Source: Sporisorium sorghi (Eukaryota > Basidiomycota > Ustilaginomycetes > Ustilaginales > Ustilaginaceae). Taken from it: a stretch of DNA of 55,693 bases. The stretch lies in assembly GCA_023212695.1 (NCBI GenBank), contig JALCCG010000146.1, positions 1 to 55,693 of the forward strand, read 5' to 3'. The notes under the pieces are model-generated. The model was not told where the DNA came from. It worked only from the letters and a program-made list of their open reading frames with translations, and made no database searches. Numbering within the stretch: the first letter of the stretch is position 1; each line of letters begins with the position of its first letter. Of the stretch, positions 1 to 10,800 are shown piece after piece. The translations under genes and the position numbers were made by a program.

Positions 1-74
<74 letters not shown>
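1..74. repeat. Poly(A) tract at window edge
   Basis: An uninterrupted run of 74 A opens the window. No gene abuts it. It resembles the other long A/T homopolymers of this locus, but as it sits at the very edge it could also be where an assembly or a longer tract was cut. Confidence 0.9.
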
Positions 75-76
<2 letters not shown>

Positions 77-1622
77 GTTGTTCTCTCGTTCGAGTGGAGG
101 TGAGTGAGGCGGTTCGTGCGAGAAAAATTGAGCAGATTTCCGCCCAAATTTCAAAATTGTGAATGTCGATAGTCTAACAAATTTCTATTTTTTCGATCGC
201 CCACACGAAGTTGAGCTCGTCATGTGGCTTCTATTCGGGACGGCTTGACTCGTGACAGGGGGACAGGGCGGGAAAGGGTCATGCTAGCTACCCGTGAGGC
301 GGGGCTGATCATTGCTGGTGGCTTGGTTGAATATCCGTGAACTTCTTGGCACGCGATGCGGGTGCATGTGAGACCTTTGTAGGAGTGCGGGGCGCGTCGA
401 CGAGACGGGTTCGTCAGCTTTGTGGGCCGTGGAATGCGAGGTCCCGAATCCGCGTAGTTGTCGCTGGCGTGGCCGCGTCTGTCGGCAGAGAGCGTGAGTT
501 GCAAAAAGAATGTTCTGTCCGGCAGCTGCAAAGCATTGCGTGTCGGGCCATGTGTGTTGGTCGCCGACTGGGATGCATGATGGCCTCAGACCGCAGGCTC
601 GGAATGCATCCGAGTTTCCGCAGGCGCTGGCCATTCCAGGCAGCATTTCGAGAGGATTTGAGCGTAGCATGCATGCAGCAGCACGTTTCCGCACGAGTCG
701 CAGGAGCGGGATCAGAAACAAAAAGGCCGAGCTGACGAGCAGTCGTTTCCCATCCTCGTCGTCCTCGTGTTGTTCCTTGTTGGAAGGAATTTTCGATTCC
801 GACGTTTGATTTTGACAGCTCAAAAGCAAATGCAGGACAGTGAGTGGGCGTGGGGTGGCATTCTCAACCTCAAGGTTGGCGAGCAAACATTCTCAACTCG
901 AACAACCGAGAATGAAAAGGGTTCGATGCACTTCCAGACCTTGAGTCAGTGTTCCCGCTCACAAAGTAAGAGAATCTTTTCGGCATCACTTGACACGATC
1001 GACGACGGCAGAGGGTCCAATGGATGCTCGGCAGGGTCTGAGACTGGAGCTCGAGATCTTCAGGGCGTCGTCTTTCTGTCTGGCCTTGCGAGACCGTGCG
1101 AAAAAGAAAGAAAAGTCGGGGGCGAACTCGAGGACGTCGGAATCCCGGAAACCCCTCTGTGAGAAGGCAATTTCGAACCCACTTTCAAAAAGGATTGTTT
1201 TGCCGAGACAACTGGCCGACCGCCCGCCCAATTGGGAGAGAAAAAGGCTGCGTGACTGCATCATTGTTCGGTTGCTGGCCGACAGACAGAGTCTTGTTTT
1301 TGAGCGTGTCAAACTCAAGAACCTTTTGCTTTGCTTTGCCCTTGAACATTTGCCATTGTTTGTAGCACCATGTCGACGATTATCACCTGCAAGCCACTTC
1401 TAGACCCGCAGCCCGTGCCAAGGTCGTGTCACAACGGGGACCATAAGAGGTGATGGCTTGCTTTTTGACGCAGAGAAAGAAAAGACCCGAGCACCCTGAC
1501 TTGCTTGACTCGAACTCTCCGTCTCGCGTAAGATGACGGACGGGATTTTCCCACTCTCTCTCTCTCTCTGCAACTCTTTCGATCGCATAAACTTCACTCA
1601 AACGTGGACGGAGTGTCGGATG

Positions 1623-1624
<2 letters not shown>

Positions 1625-1662
<38 letters not shown>
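1625..1662. repeat. Poly(T) tract
   Basis: A run of 38 T on the + strand, about 0.8 kb upstream of the GH5 start. It is one of a series of long T tracts in the left half of the window. Confidence 0.9.
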
Positions 1663-1743
1663 CTTTATGTTTGTTTCACAACGCTTAGCTGATGCTTGGG
1701 AAGGCAAAGGCATTCATTCCATTCCAATGGATTGGAGCGCTCA

Positions 1744-1744
<1 letters not shown>

Positions 1745-1780
<36 letters not shown>
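1745..1780. repeat. (CTG)12 trinucleotide microsatellite
   Basis: Twelve perfect CTG units, read as poly-Leu, poly-Cys or poly-Ala by frame. There is no supporting gene, so it is treated as a non-coding microsatellite. Confidence 0.9.
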
Positions 1781-1781
<1 letters not shown>

Positions 1782-2483
1782 AGGCGGGAACCGTTGCATC
1801 GGTGGTCGCACACGGCAGGCGCGTCCCGAGCTGTTGTGGCTGCTGAAATGCAGAGCCTCGAAATATGTTTTGAATCGGAACTGCGAGACGAGTTTGCTGC
1901 TCGGCTAACACGACGCTGTTGTGGCCCAATTTGGCCCCCCCTGACCAATCAATCCAGAGCTCAGCCCTTCGACTTCTGAGACCATCACAAGGCACAGCAC
2001 GCTACACTGTCGGGACCCCTTTTCCCGTCTCTCTTGTGCGTGCGTTCCTTGTCGCTGTAGTTTACTGTACGGCGTAGTCTGGGCGGCGGCAGCGGCAGCG
2101 GCAGCGGCTGCGGCTACTGCTGTACTAGCCAATATGGATGGATCTGGCCAAGACCTTTTTCTCTCGCTTCAACCATCCGCTCGTGAGTCGTCTTGCCGTC
2201 CGTCTCTGCTTGAAACGCTTTGAGCTCCGTCTCTCTCTCTCTCTCTCTCTCCTCTCCTCTCCTGAAGCTCTGTCTGTGTCCACTCCCTCTCCTTCCCTCC
2301 GTTCATCCTTCACCATCCTCATCTCCGTCCCTTCCCATCCTTTCCACCTCCTCCATCCCTCCCTTTCGTGCTCAGTCTTTGTATCCTTACAATCCCAAAC
2401 ACTCTCAGGATCATTCACCACTCGTTTCCTCCTTTCGACATCTGTCCTAGCATCTACCTTCTCTTGGAGTCTATATCGTCGTC

Positions 2484-4286
2484 ATGCCCCCTACAAAGCC
2501 GGCATCACCCAACTCGGGCGACTACAGCCCAGACCCCAACACTCCCACCTTCTCCCCTCCTGGCGAGTACACCGAGTTCCAGACTCTCCGCCCAGGAACA
2601 CCAGGAAGCTTTGGTAGATACTCTGTCGCCAGCACCACCCTCGAAAAGTACGCAGATGGCGCACAAACTCCACAGGCACAGGCACTCTTGTCCAACGACG
2701 ATGGCGCCCAACGTTCCAGCACCTACTACTTTGACAAGGAGGGCGGCGCCGCTGGTGCTTACTCTGCCTCGGACGCATATCAGTACCAAGGTCGACGCGG
2801 CCAAGGCTTCAACCCCGCCAACGCCGCTGCTCTTGAACGCGGTCTTCCCTCCAAAAAGCGCGCCGCTTTCATCCGACGCAGACCTCTCCTTTTCGGTGCG
2901 CTCATCCTCCTCGTTCTCATCGCCGCCGGTGTCGGTGCCGGTGTAGGCATCTCCCAGTCCCACAAGTCCAACGACAAGAACCTCTCCGCCGCCACCGGCA
3001 GCGCCTCTTCCTCCTCTTCCTCCCCTTCTTCCACTAGCCGCGGCGGCAGCAAGGGCTCCCCCACCACTTCCTCCGCTCCCAAGATCACTCCCTTCGCCAA
3101 GTACAGCTGGACCGACACCAGCACCAAGGCTTTCGGTGTCAGTCTCGGCTCCTGGCTCGTCCTCGAGCGATGGCAGCTCGAAGACTGGATGGTCCAACAA
3201 GGCGGTCCCAATGCCTGGGACGAGTGGAGCCTCTCTCAGATCCTCGGCAGCAAGATCGGCGACGTTCTTGCTGATCACCAGAACAGCTGGCTGACCGAGG
3301 CCGACATGGACACCTTCCAGAACACCGGTGTCAACCTTGTCCGTATCCCCATCCCCTTCTGGGCTTTCATCCCCACCGTCTCGGGCGAGCCCTACTACAA
3401 CGACATGGCCGTCTACCAGAACCAGCTCAACAAGGTGCTCCAGTGGTGCTACTCGCGTGGCATGTACGTCATGCTCGACCTCCACGCCATGCCTGGTTCT
3501 CAGAACGGCGACCAGTCCTCCGGCCACAACACCACCAACATCCAGTGGTTCGAGCAGTCCAACCAGGACCGTTCCGACACTTTCCTCAAGAATGTGCTTG
3601 CTTGGGCCACCGGCAGCAACTACAGCTCCATCATCAACTCGATAGGCGTCGTCAACGAGCCCCGCATCGTCAACAACGACTGGACGCTCAACCAGACGCG
3701 CTTCCAGATCACCCAGAGCTACTACGAGCGCAGCTATGCCACTTGCGTGCAGAACAACATCCCCATGACCTTCCACAACGGCTTTGCGCCCGGCAGTGTC
3801 ACGGACAAGATGAACCTCTGGAAGCCTTTCGTTTCGGGCAAGGACCCCAACATGCTCATCTACGAGGACCACCCTTACCCCGGTTGGTTCCAGACGCCCG
3901 AGCCTGGCCGAGCGCAGATCCAGTCGTCGGTCTGCGAGTACGGTTCCGCGGGCAGCACCTTTGGCGTTCCCATCGTCATGGGTGAGATGTCGGCCATCCA
4001 GAACACCAACTCGTCGAGCTACGCAACCAGTTATCTTCAGATGCAGTTCGCCACCTACGGTTGGTCGGCAGGATCCATCTTCTGGAATTTTAAGGCCAAT
4101 GCCTCGCAGAACCCCGTGCTCGCACTCTCGGCCAACCTGATGCAGCTCTACTCGTACGTCGACCTCGTCGCTGCCGGCACCATGCCCAACCCGGGCAAGG
4201 GCGGCAACGTGCGCAACTTTTACTCGGGCTTGCCCAACCCTTGTGGCAGCTTCCAGACGTACGGCTGGAGCAATCCCGCCCAGTGA
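2484..4286 (+). CDS. Membrane-anchored exo-beta-1,3-glucanase, GH5
   Basis: A 600-aa single-exon protein. It has a cytosolic Ser/Pro/Tyr-rich N-tail (1-130), a basic cluster KKRAAFIRRR, one membrane anchor at about 134-156, a Ser/Thr-rich stalk (167-200) and a GH5 domain (about 205-600). The catalytic acid/base is Glu392 in VVNEP and the nucleophile is Glu501 in VMGEM. The substrate-cleft motifs LDLHAMPGSQNG and YEDHPYPGW are present. This matches the type II membrane glucan 1,3-beta-glucosidase D group, which trims cell-wall beta-1,3-glucan from the outer face of the membrane. The start follows a CT-rich leader and no other in-frame ATG gives a fuller protein. Membrane topology is inferred. 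Confidence 0.93.
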   Translation: MPPTKPASPNSGDYSPDPNTPTFSPPGEYTEFQTLRPGTPGSFGRYSVASTTLEKYADGAQTPQAQALLSNDDGAQRSSTYYFDKEGGAAGAYSASDAYQYQGRRGQGFNPANAAALERGLPSKKRAAFIRRRPLLFGALILLVLIAAGVGAGVGISQSHKSNDKNLSAATGSASSSSSSPSSTSRGGSKGSPTTSSAPKITPFAKYSWTDTSTKAFGVSLGSWLVLERWQLEDWMVQQGGPNAWDEWSLSQILGSKIGDVLADHQNSWLTEADMDTFQNTGVNLVRIPIPFWAFIPTVSGEPYYNDMAVYQNQLNKVLQWCYSRGMYVMLDLHAMPGSQNGDQSSGHNTTNIQWFEQSNQDRSDTFLKNVLAWATGSNYSSIINSIGVVNEPRIVNNDWTLNQTRFQITQSYYERSYATCVQNNIPMTFHNGFAPGSVTDKMNLWKPFVSGKDPNMLIYEDHPYPGWFQTPEPGRAQIQSSVCEYGSAGSTFGVPIVMGEMSAIQNTNSSSYATSYLQMQFATYGWSAGSIFWNFKANASQNPVLALSANLMQLYSYVDLVAAGTMPNPGKGGNVRNFYSGLPNPCGSFQTYGWSNPAQ

Positions 4287-4856
4287 TTCAAAATCAAAAC
4301 TTTCACACAGGACAATTCTTTGCTTCGTCTCTTCAGTTCGCTTTCGTCGTCGTTGTCGTGCCTCAATCTCAATCATTTCCTTTGGCGTTTGCTTTCATCC
4401 CTTGACATTGGTCTTCTCAGAGTGCGGAGTGTCCAACATTGCGCGAAGCTTGACGTTGTGTTGACGCAATGCGGGTGGGGGGGGGCAGATGTGCGCGTCT
4501 CATTTGAGTTGCGCCCACACGTCCACTCGCCCGAACTCGCTCACCGAGTCAGGGACACCCTGCAGAACGTCGCCCTTCACACAGTGTCGGGCATCATCGA
4601 CTCGATTGCAGTTCCAGACCGAACGACAGAGCGACCGGCCGAAGAAGGCGCCACGGCTTGTGCATTCAAAAGTTTGTGTCACTCGGGATGAACCCTGAAA
4701 AGGCCCAAACCAGCTCCTGTTGAGGCTGCTTGGGATTGCCAAACCGGCTGCCACCTCCGCCTGCCTTGCAGCCTTCAGACCATACGGACAAGACAACATC
4801 GCGCGAATCAAAGAGCGAAAGAGAGTGTGTTTGTGTGCGTGCCTGCGCGCGTCCAT
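4287..4856. other. Convergent intergenic spacer
   Basis: The 570 bp between the GH5 stop and the STT4 stop hold the two 3' UTRs. The only notable feature is a G-run near 4477-4486. I see no gene. Confidence 0.6.
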
Positions 4857-7800
4857 CTACCTAGCAAACGGAATATCGTTGGTAACCTCCTGCAGCTTGT
4901 CATACAGCACCGCCCTCCTGTTCCCATACGCATCCTTGACCAGCCACTGCGCATGCGCCGCCGCCTCCCTCTCGCTCAACTCCGGTTTAAACCTATCCCT
5001 CAACCTCTCGATCGTCGGCATCCCCTTGAAACTAGGCAGCTCCGTACCCAACATCAACTTGCACGCATCCACAATCTCGTCGCAGAACGGCCGCGCCGCC
5101 AAAAACGCCTTCACCACCAACTCTTCAAACATCCTGAAACCTTGGCTGCCAGCACCACCCATGACGTCGATCATCTCGTGGCTCAGCTTGAACGAGTACG
5201 GCTCGAACCGCATGCCTCCCGGTCCGATATCGAAGAGGAACCCGAAGTCGATGTGCACCAGGTGGCCGTCGCCGTCGATCATCATGTTGCCGTTGTGCCT
5301 GTCGCGGATCTGGAGGATGTGGCACACGACCGAGTAGGCCGCCATGGACTGGATGAAGTTGATGCGCGCGCGTTGGAAGGCGACCGTGTCCGGGCTGCCG
5401 TACTTGCCGATGAAGAAGGTGAGGAGGTGGTTGATCTTGGCGCGACCCATTTCGTCGCGCGAGGTGGCGTTGGGGACCACGTCGATCACACCGCACCCCG
5501 GGCCCGTGGCCGTGACGCGGTACGGGTTGAGGTACAGATCGACACCCACGGTGGTGTAGACGTTCTTGAACATCGCGATGACTTGCAGCGCCAGCACGTC
5601 CTGTCGGCAGTCGTCGCCGACTTTGAAGATCGCAGCTTGCCATACGTCGACTCCGGTTTTCTTGGGGGGAGTGTTCTCGTCCCCCTCGTCGCCCGGTTTG
5701 ATCACCTCGCGGTGCACCTTGAACGTCGCCATGAAGGGGGCTTTCGCGTGCGACTGCAGCGGGCGGCCTGATTTCCTGTCCAGATCCACGACAACGCCGT
5801 CCGCGTTCGAAGGCAGATACACACCGGGGTCCACCTTGATCTTGGCCATCTCCTCGTCGATTTTCGCTTTCTTCTCCGGCTTGCTCTTCTTGATAAACGG
5901 CTTCAACTTGCCAGAGATCGACGTCACCTCGTTGAAGAAGCCAAACTCGCGCTCGTAGAAGTCCTGCGCCTCGCCGCTCAACGCGTTGACGATGTTATCC
6001 ACCATTCGATCCAGCGTCGGCTTCATCGGGTCCTCCTCCTCGGCATTGTCGTCGCGATAGCTGTTCGCCTTCATGTTCCAGATAATCTGGTGGCAGAAGA
6101 GCTGCGAGATCTTGGACGTTTCGAAGATGAAGTGCTCGACGTAGCCGTACGCATCGGTGCGCAGCGCCTGCACCACCTGCGGCACGTAGAAGAACGTCAG
6201 CTCCACGGGGTGCTGCTCGAGCGAGCGCATGGCGTACTGCAGCACCATCGGGTGGTTTTCATATTCAGGCTGGAAGAGATCGATCGCTTCCACGGGCGAG
6301 ACCGCCGCCCAGTACTGCAGCCACTTGAGATCCGCATTCTCCTTCTTGGCCAGCTTGAGGTGCTCCTCCAAGAGGTACTTGAGCGCTCCGGGGATGTCGA
6401 CCGTCTTGTACGGCTGGCTGCGGATCAGTCGACCCAGTGTAGCCTTCAACGATTTGGACTGGAATCGCAGGCCGAGCTGCACCGCCACCGCAGGGCTGAT
6501 GCGCCAGGCGGACTCGACGAGCGCGCCCCAGTTCGCCTCGGTCATCGACTTGCTCAGCGGACCGACAAAGTCCGAGCCCCTGCTGCTGCTGTTCAGCGGA
6601 TTGGCCCAGACCGACAGACGCGCCACTTCGTTCTCCACCAGCAGCTGCAGCAGCCGCTTCTTTTCGTCAAACGACTTGACCGCCTCCTGCAGCGTCAGTC
6701 CACCGGGCATGCGCACCGACGACAGCGTCGGCGGGAAACTCGTCACATGCTGGTCGGCACGCACCACATCGCGCTGCAGCAGGCTGAGCGTCTCCTGCAG
6801 CACCTGCATGTCGGCGCTCAGCTGCAGACGGTTGCCGCCGAACGACCACTGCGGCGAGCCGGCGAACCAGCCGTACGCGAGCTTGTACAGCGCGTCGCGA
6901 AGGTGGTGCTCCACCAGCCCCTCGAGCTGGCTCGTCTGGATGAGACGCAAGCCGAAATTGAGCAGAGTGAAGCGGGCCTCTCGCGACAGGGGGTGAGTGC
7001 TCATTCGGTCGACAGCAGCGCCAGAGTGCTGGAGCAGCCGCACCAGCGAAAGAACCATGGTGGGGTCGCGGTATCGGAACGCCTGGAAACGACTCGAGAT
7101 TAGATGGATGAGCGTCAGGTGCGGAGTGAAGAGGCGAGCCGCCTGCTCCTGCTCGGCGGTGATCTCTTCACGGTCGAAAGCGCCCATCTCGGTCTTGCGC
7201 AGGAACGGATGCTTCGAAGTCAAGTTGGGCGAAAAGACACCCTTGCGGGCCTTGGCAGTCATGGCCCAGCCAATAGTGAGCTCGACCATGATCTTGGTCT
7301 CGACTTCTGGACGCGCGCCAATGATCCACGTCCACACCTGGCACGCTGTAGAGATGGCCTCGGGCGTGAAGACGAGGAAGGGAATCGAGACGATAAAGTG
7401 GAGCAGCTCGTAGTCGGGCTCGGGCAGCGCCACCACCAACGCGGCGGTGCGGTAGAGCAGACGGCGCAGCTCGGCAAAGGGCAGCGCCCTGCGTTTGCTA
7501 CTAACGCTGTCCGAGAGAGCAGCAAGCTGCTGGCGGCACTCGGCGACGCTGGCAGGCGACATGGTGGCGGTGGGGTCGTGGGACAGATCGACGAGGCCCT
7601 TGGTGAGCGCAAGATGGATGCCCGTCATCTCACCAAGGTAGGTGCTCTTGGCGGAAAGCTCGCCGATGAATGAGCTGCTTGCGTCGGAGCGCCATCCACC
7701 GAGGTTGGGCAGCAGACGCTCCTTGCGCGCCGAGACGGGCATGCTGCGAGCGTACTCGAGCGCGACGCTCTTGCCGAGCTCGCTGCGGTCCGGCAGGAAC

Positions 7801-10800
7801 GAGTCGTCAAAGCTGCCGAGGTAGCGCTCGAGGATGCCCTGCAGCTCGAGTGGAGCCAGCGCGATGATGAGCGAAAGATACTCGCGCGCCTTGGTGAGGA
7901 ACTGCGAGAGGATCTCGTTTCGCTGGACGTACGAGTCGGACAGGTCGAACGAGATGTTGGCTCGCTCCGATTTGTAGTGGTAGGTGGGCTCGAACTCGTC
8001 CTTGTACTCGGCCTCGCAACCATCGCGGAGGAGCGTGAGGATCTCGAGCATGGCAGTCACGACATCCTGGTCGCACAGCAGAGACGGGAGCGCGTAAATG
8101 AGCTTGTTGAGGATGCTCTGCGAAACCTGACGCACCTTGGCCACGCGGTGGCAGCAGCCGAGCATGAGCGCCTTGACCTCGTTGGCCACACGCGGGTCGA
8201 GCGTGTGCCTGTTGACTTGGGTGCCGAGATCACGGATGAAGAAATCGATCACTTTGTCTGCGATCGCCTGCATGGATCCAACAAGGGCGCTGCTGTTGAG
8301 ACTGTCATTGGTGAAATAGGACAGCACCATGGAAGGACGACCCATGCGGCTGCGAAGACACTCGAGGTCGTAGATGGTCGAGAGGAACGTGACCTGTGCA
8401 TAGCTGAACGAACGAACGTCGGAAGCATGCGTAGGGATGACGGCGCTGAGCGCCTTGCGCTGCGAGTCGAGCGTCTGGTTGGAGAACTCGCGCTTGAGCA
8501 CCGAGTTGTACTCGAGATCGCTCTCGAGGTAGTTGTGGGCCGTTTCGGGCACCAGCGTGGGTGTCTTGAGCGAGATGGCGCTCAGCGACTTGCCGACGAT
8601 CTCGGCCTGTGCTTCTGCAGCCGAAGTGGGGCGACCGATGGCAGTGCCGTCCGCAGAGACATGACTTTTTGTGTTGGAAGGCGAGGCGAAGCCAAACAGC
8701 ACAGAGAGGAACCACATGTTGCGGAAGAGCGAAACCATCTCGGTAGTGGGTTGCACCTCAGGGTGGATGTCCTTGTGCTCGAGGACGGCGGCGATGGCCG
8801 GGAGGAGGGTGGCCAAGTCCGTGTTGAGCTCGGCGAGCTCCTCTGCGCTGTTCTTGCCAGACGAAGCGACGGTCTGAAGCTGCATGCCCTTTTCGGCAAA
8901 GAGCTGAAGCAGCTCGACGAGGAAGATCTCCTTGCGACCGCCAGAGGCTTCGTTCTCGTCGGACGAGGCCGAGTCTCGCTCGTCGCGTTCGTCGAGACGA
9001 CCGAGACCGCAGGCGAGTTTGAGCTGAGCCGACTCGACGGCCACGGCAGCACGGCGGCTGGCACCACCGGTGAGAGCGCTCCTGGAAACGGCGGAAAGAG
9101 CCCTGACCACATCGATGTAGGCGCTTCGAGGACCAGCGAGGGCTAGGGGCACGACGTTGTCGAGGATGGCAGCCTCTGCGGAAACGTCGGCATTGCGGAG
9201 ACGCTGGAGGAGCATCGAGATGGTCAGCGCCGTGACATCCTGCTTGCCCACTTCGAGAGCAAGGCGCGAGATGACGGTGATGGTGCTGAGGTTGATGAGT
9301 TTTCTCTGCTCTTCAGAGCGGGCCGAGATGTTGGCCTGGGAACCAGACATGGAGATGCCGTTGACTTGGTCGCGGGCAGTGACGGCACGCGACGCACCAC
9401 TGCGCACAGAGACACCGCTACCGGCGACGCCACCGACGCCGAGACCGCCGGGAGTGTCACGACCGAGATAGTTGAGGAGGTTGTACATGGTGGAGACGAC
9501 CAAGTCGTCGCCTGGAGCGATGGTGACGCACGAGGCGAGACATCGGGCAGCAGCCAGCAGCACGGGCGAGCTGGCACCACGAGCGCTGGGCGCAAAGATG
9601 GGGATGGGGGAAGTGACAAAGTGGCGGAGAACGCGGGTCATGGGGAGGGCGAGCGCGCTGTTGTTGCGGACCAGCACACCAACGCTCTGGAGAGCAGCGC
9701 CCTGCACACGAGGATCGTAGACGGGAGCGCTCTCGCTGAGGAGCGATCGGATGCGGACAAAGACGTTGTTGTCGACGTTAGCGCCTCCAGCGAGACTGCG
9801 GGCGACCGAGCAGAGGGCAGAGAGCTTGAGGCTCTCGGCGAGGATCTCGGGGACGTGAAGCTCGGGAAGAACCTCGAGACTCTTGAGGCCTTCGCTGAGG
9901 AGGAAGCGCTGGACGTCGTGGAAGCTCTTGTTGCTGGCGCGGAGGACAGCGTAGAGGGTGTCATCGAGGTCGTACAAGGAGTTTTGCTGCACGGAGGAGG
10001 CGACGTCACCGAAAGCAGCCGACTTGTCCGTGCCAGAAGCAAGCGAGCCGATGACAGGAACAGCAGCAACAAGGCCACCGTTGCCGTTGGCAGAGCCGTT
10101 GGCAGAGCCGTTTGCGGATCCGTTGATGTGGCCGTTGATGTGGCCGTTGGTGTGACCGTTGGCAGCCGCAGCCGTGGCCGGCGAGTTGGAAAAGTTGGGG
10201 TCGACCGAGTAACGAAGGAGGGAGTTCCAGGCGTTCAGAGTGGCGCCAGGAGCGAGGATGGAGCGGCTGTGGACGTGCTCGGCATCATCGTTTTGAGCAA
10301 AATCGGAATCGAGGTCGAAGCGATCAGCTTGAGACTGACGGCTGGGGTCGATGCGGTCGAGGTCGAGACCGAGCTTCTGAAAGTCGGAAAAGTCCTTGAT
10401 GGGAGGACGGGCATTGACAGCGAGCGCTTGAGCCAGAGCAGTAGCGAGGATGTCGATCGAGGAGAGGAGGATGTAATGACCCGAGAGCGGCACGCCAGCG
10501 AGGCGATACCTGGCGAGGAACGAGATGCGGTAGTCCTGCGCATCTTGAGCGAGATCAGCTTCATCGGCAAAGGTGAAGCCACCCTCGGGGCCGACAAGAT
10601 CGGCGTCCTCATCCTCGCCTCCGGAGAAGAAGGTGTCGACGCTGGCCTCGGACTGGTCGTCGGTAGGTCGGACGATGGCCACCTTGGGAGCTCGTCGAGT
10701 GGCTCGGCCAGCCTGCTGACGGATGGCAGCCTGGTCAGCGAGGAGGAGAAGAGCCTCGTTGAGCCTCCTCACAGTTTGAGTGGAGACAAGGATGGGGTTG

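Larger units (their letters stand above)
75..2483. promoter_or_regulatory. Gene-free region and 5' flank of the GH5 gene
   Basis: I find no convincing protein gene here. Open frames of up to 200 codons have no recognisable motif and overlap on both strands. The region holds a 38-nt T tract (1625-1662), a (CTG)12 run (1745-1780), a GGCAGC-type repeat near 2090-2110, and a pyrimidine-rich stretch at about 2230-2480 with (CT)n. That stretch runs up to the ATG of the next gene and looks like its leader or core promoter. No TATA box stands out. Confidence 0.5.

Noticed and set aside
284..886. Minus-strand open frame of 200 codons near the window start
   Set aside because: No signal peptide, domain or codon bias; it overlaps several equally long frames on the other strand.
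1500..1530. tRNA B-box-like GAGTTCGAGTC (minus strand)
   Set aside because: No A box, no cloverleaf and no acceptor stem pairing around it. Similar isolated TTCGAAT boxes (for example near 18355) fail in the same way.
1745..1780. (CTG)12 as coding poly-Leu/poly-Cys
   Set aside because: The frames around it are short and unsupported; treated as a non-coding microsatellite.
2505..4376. Minus-strand open frame (623 codons) opposite the GH5 gene
   Set aside because: Shadow frame of a GC3-rich gene; Val/Glu/Gly/Asp-rich without motifs.
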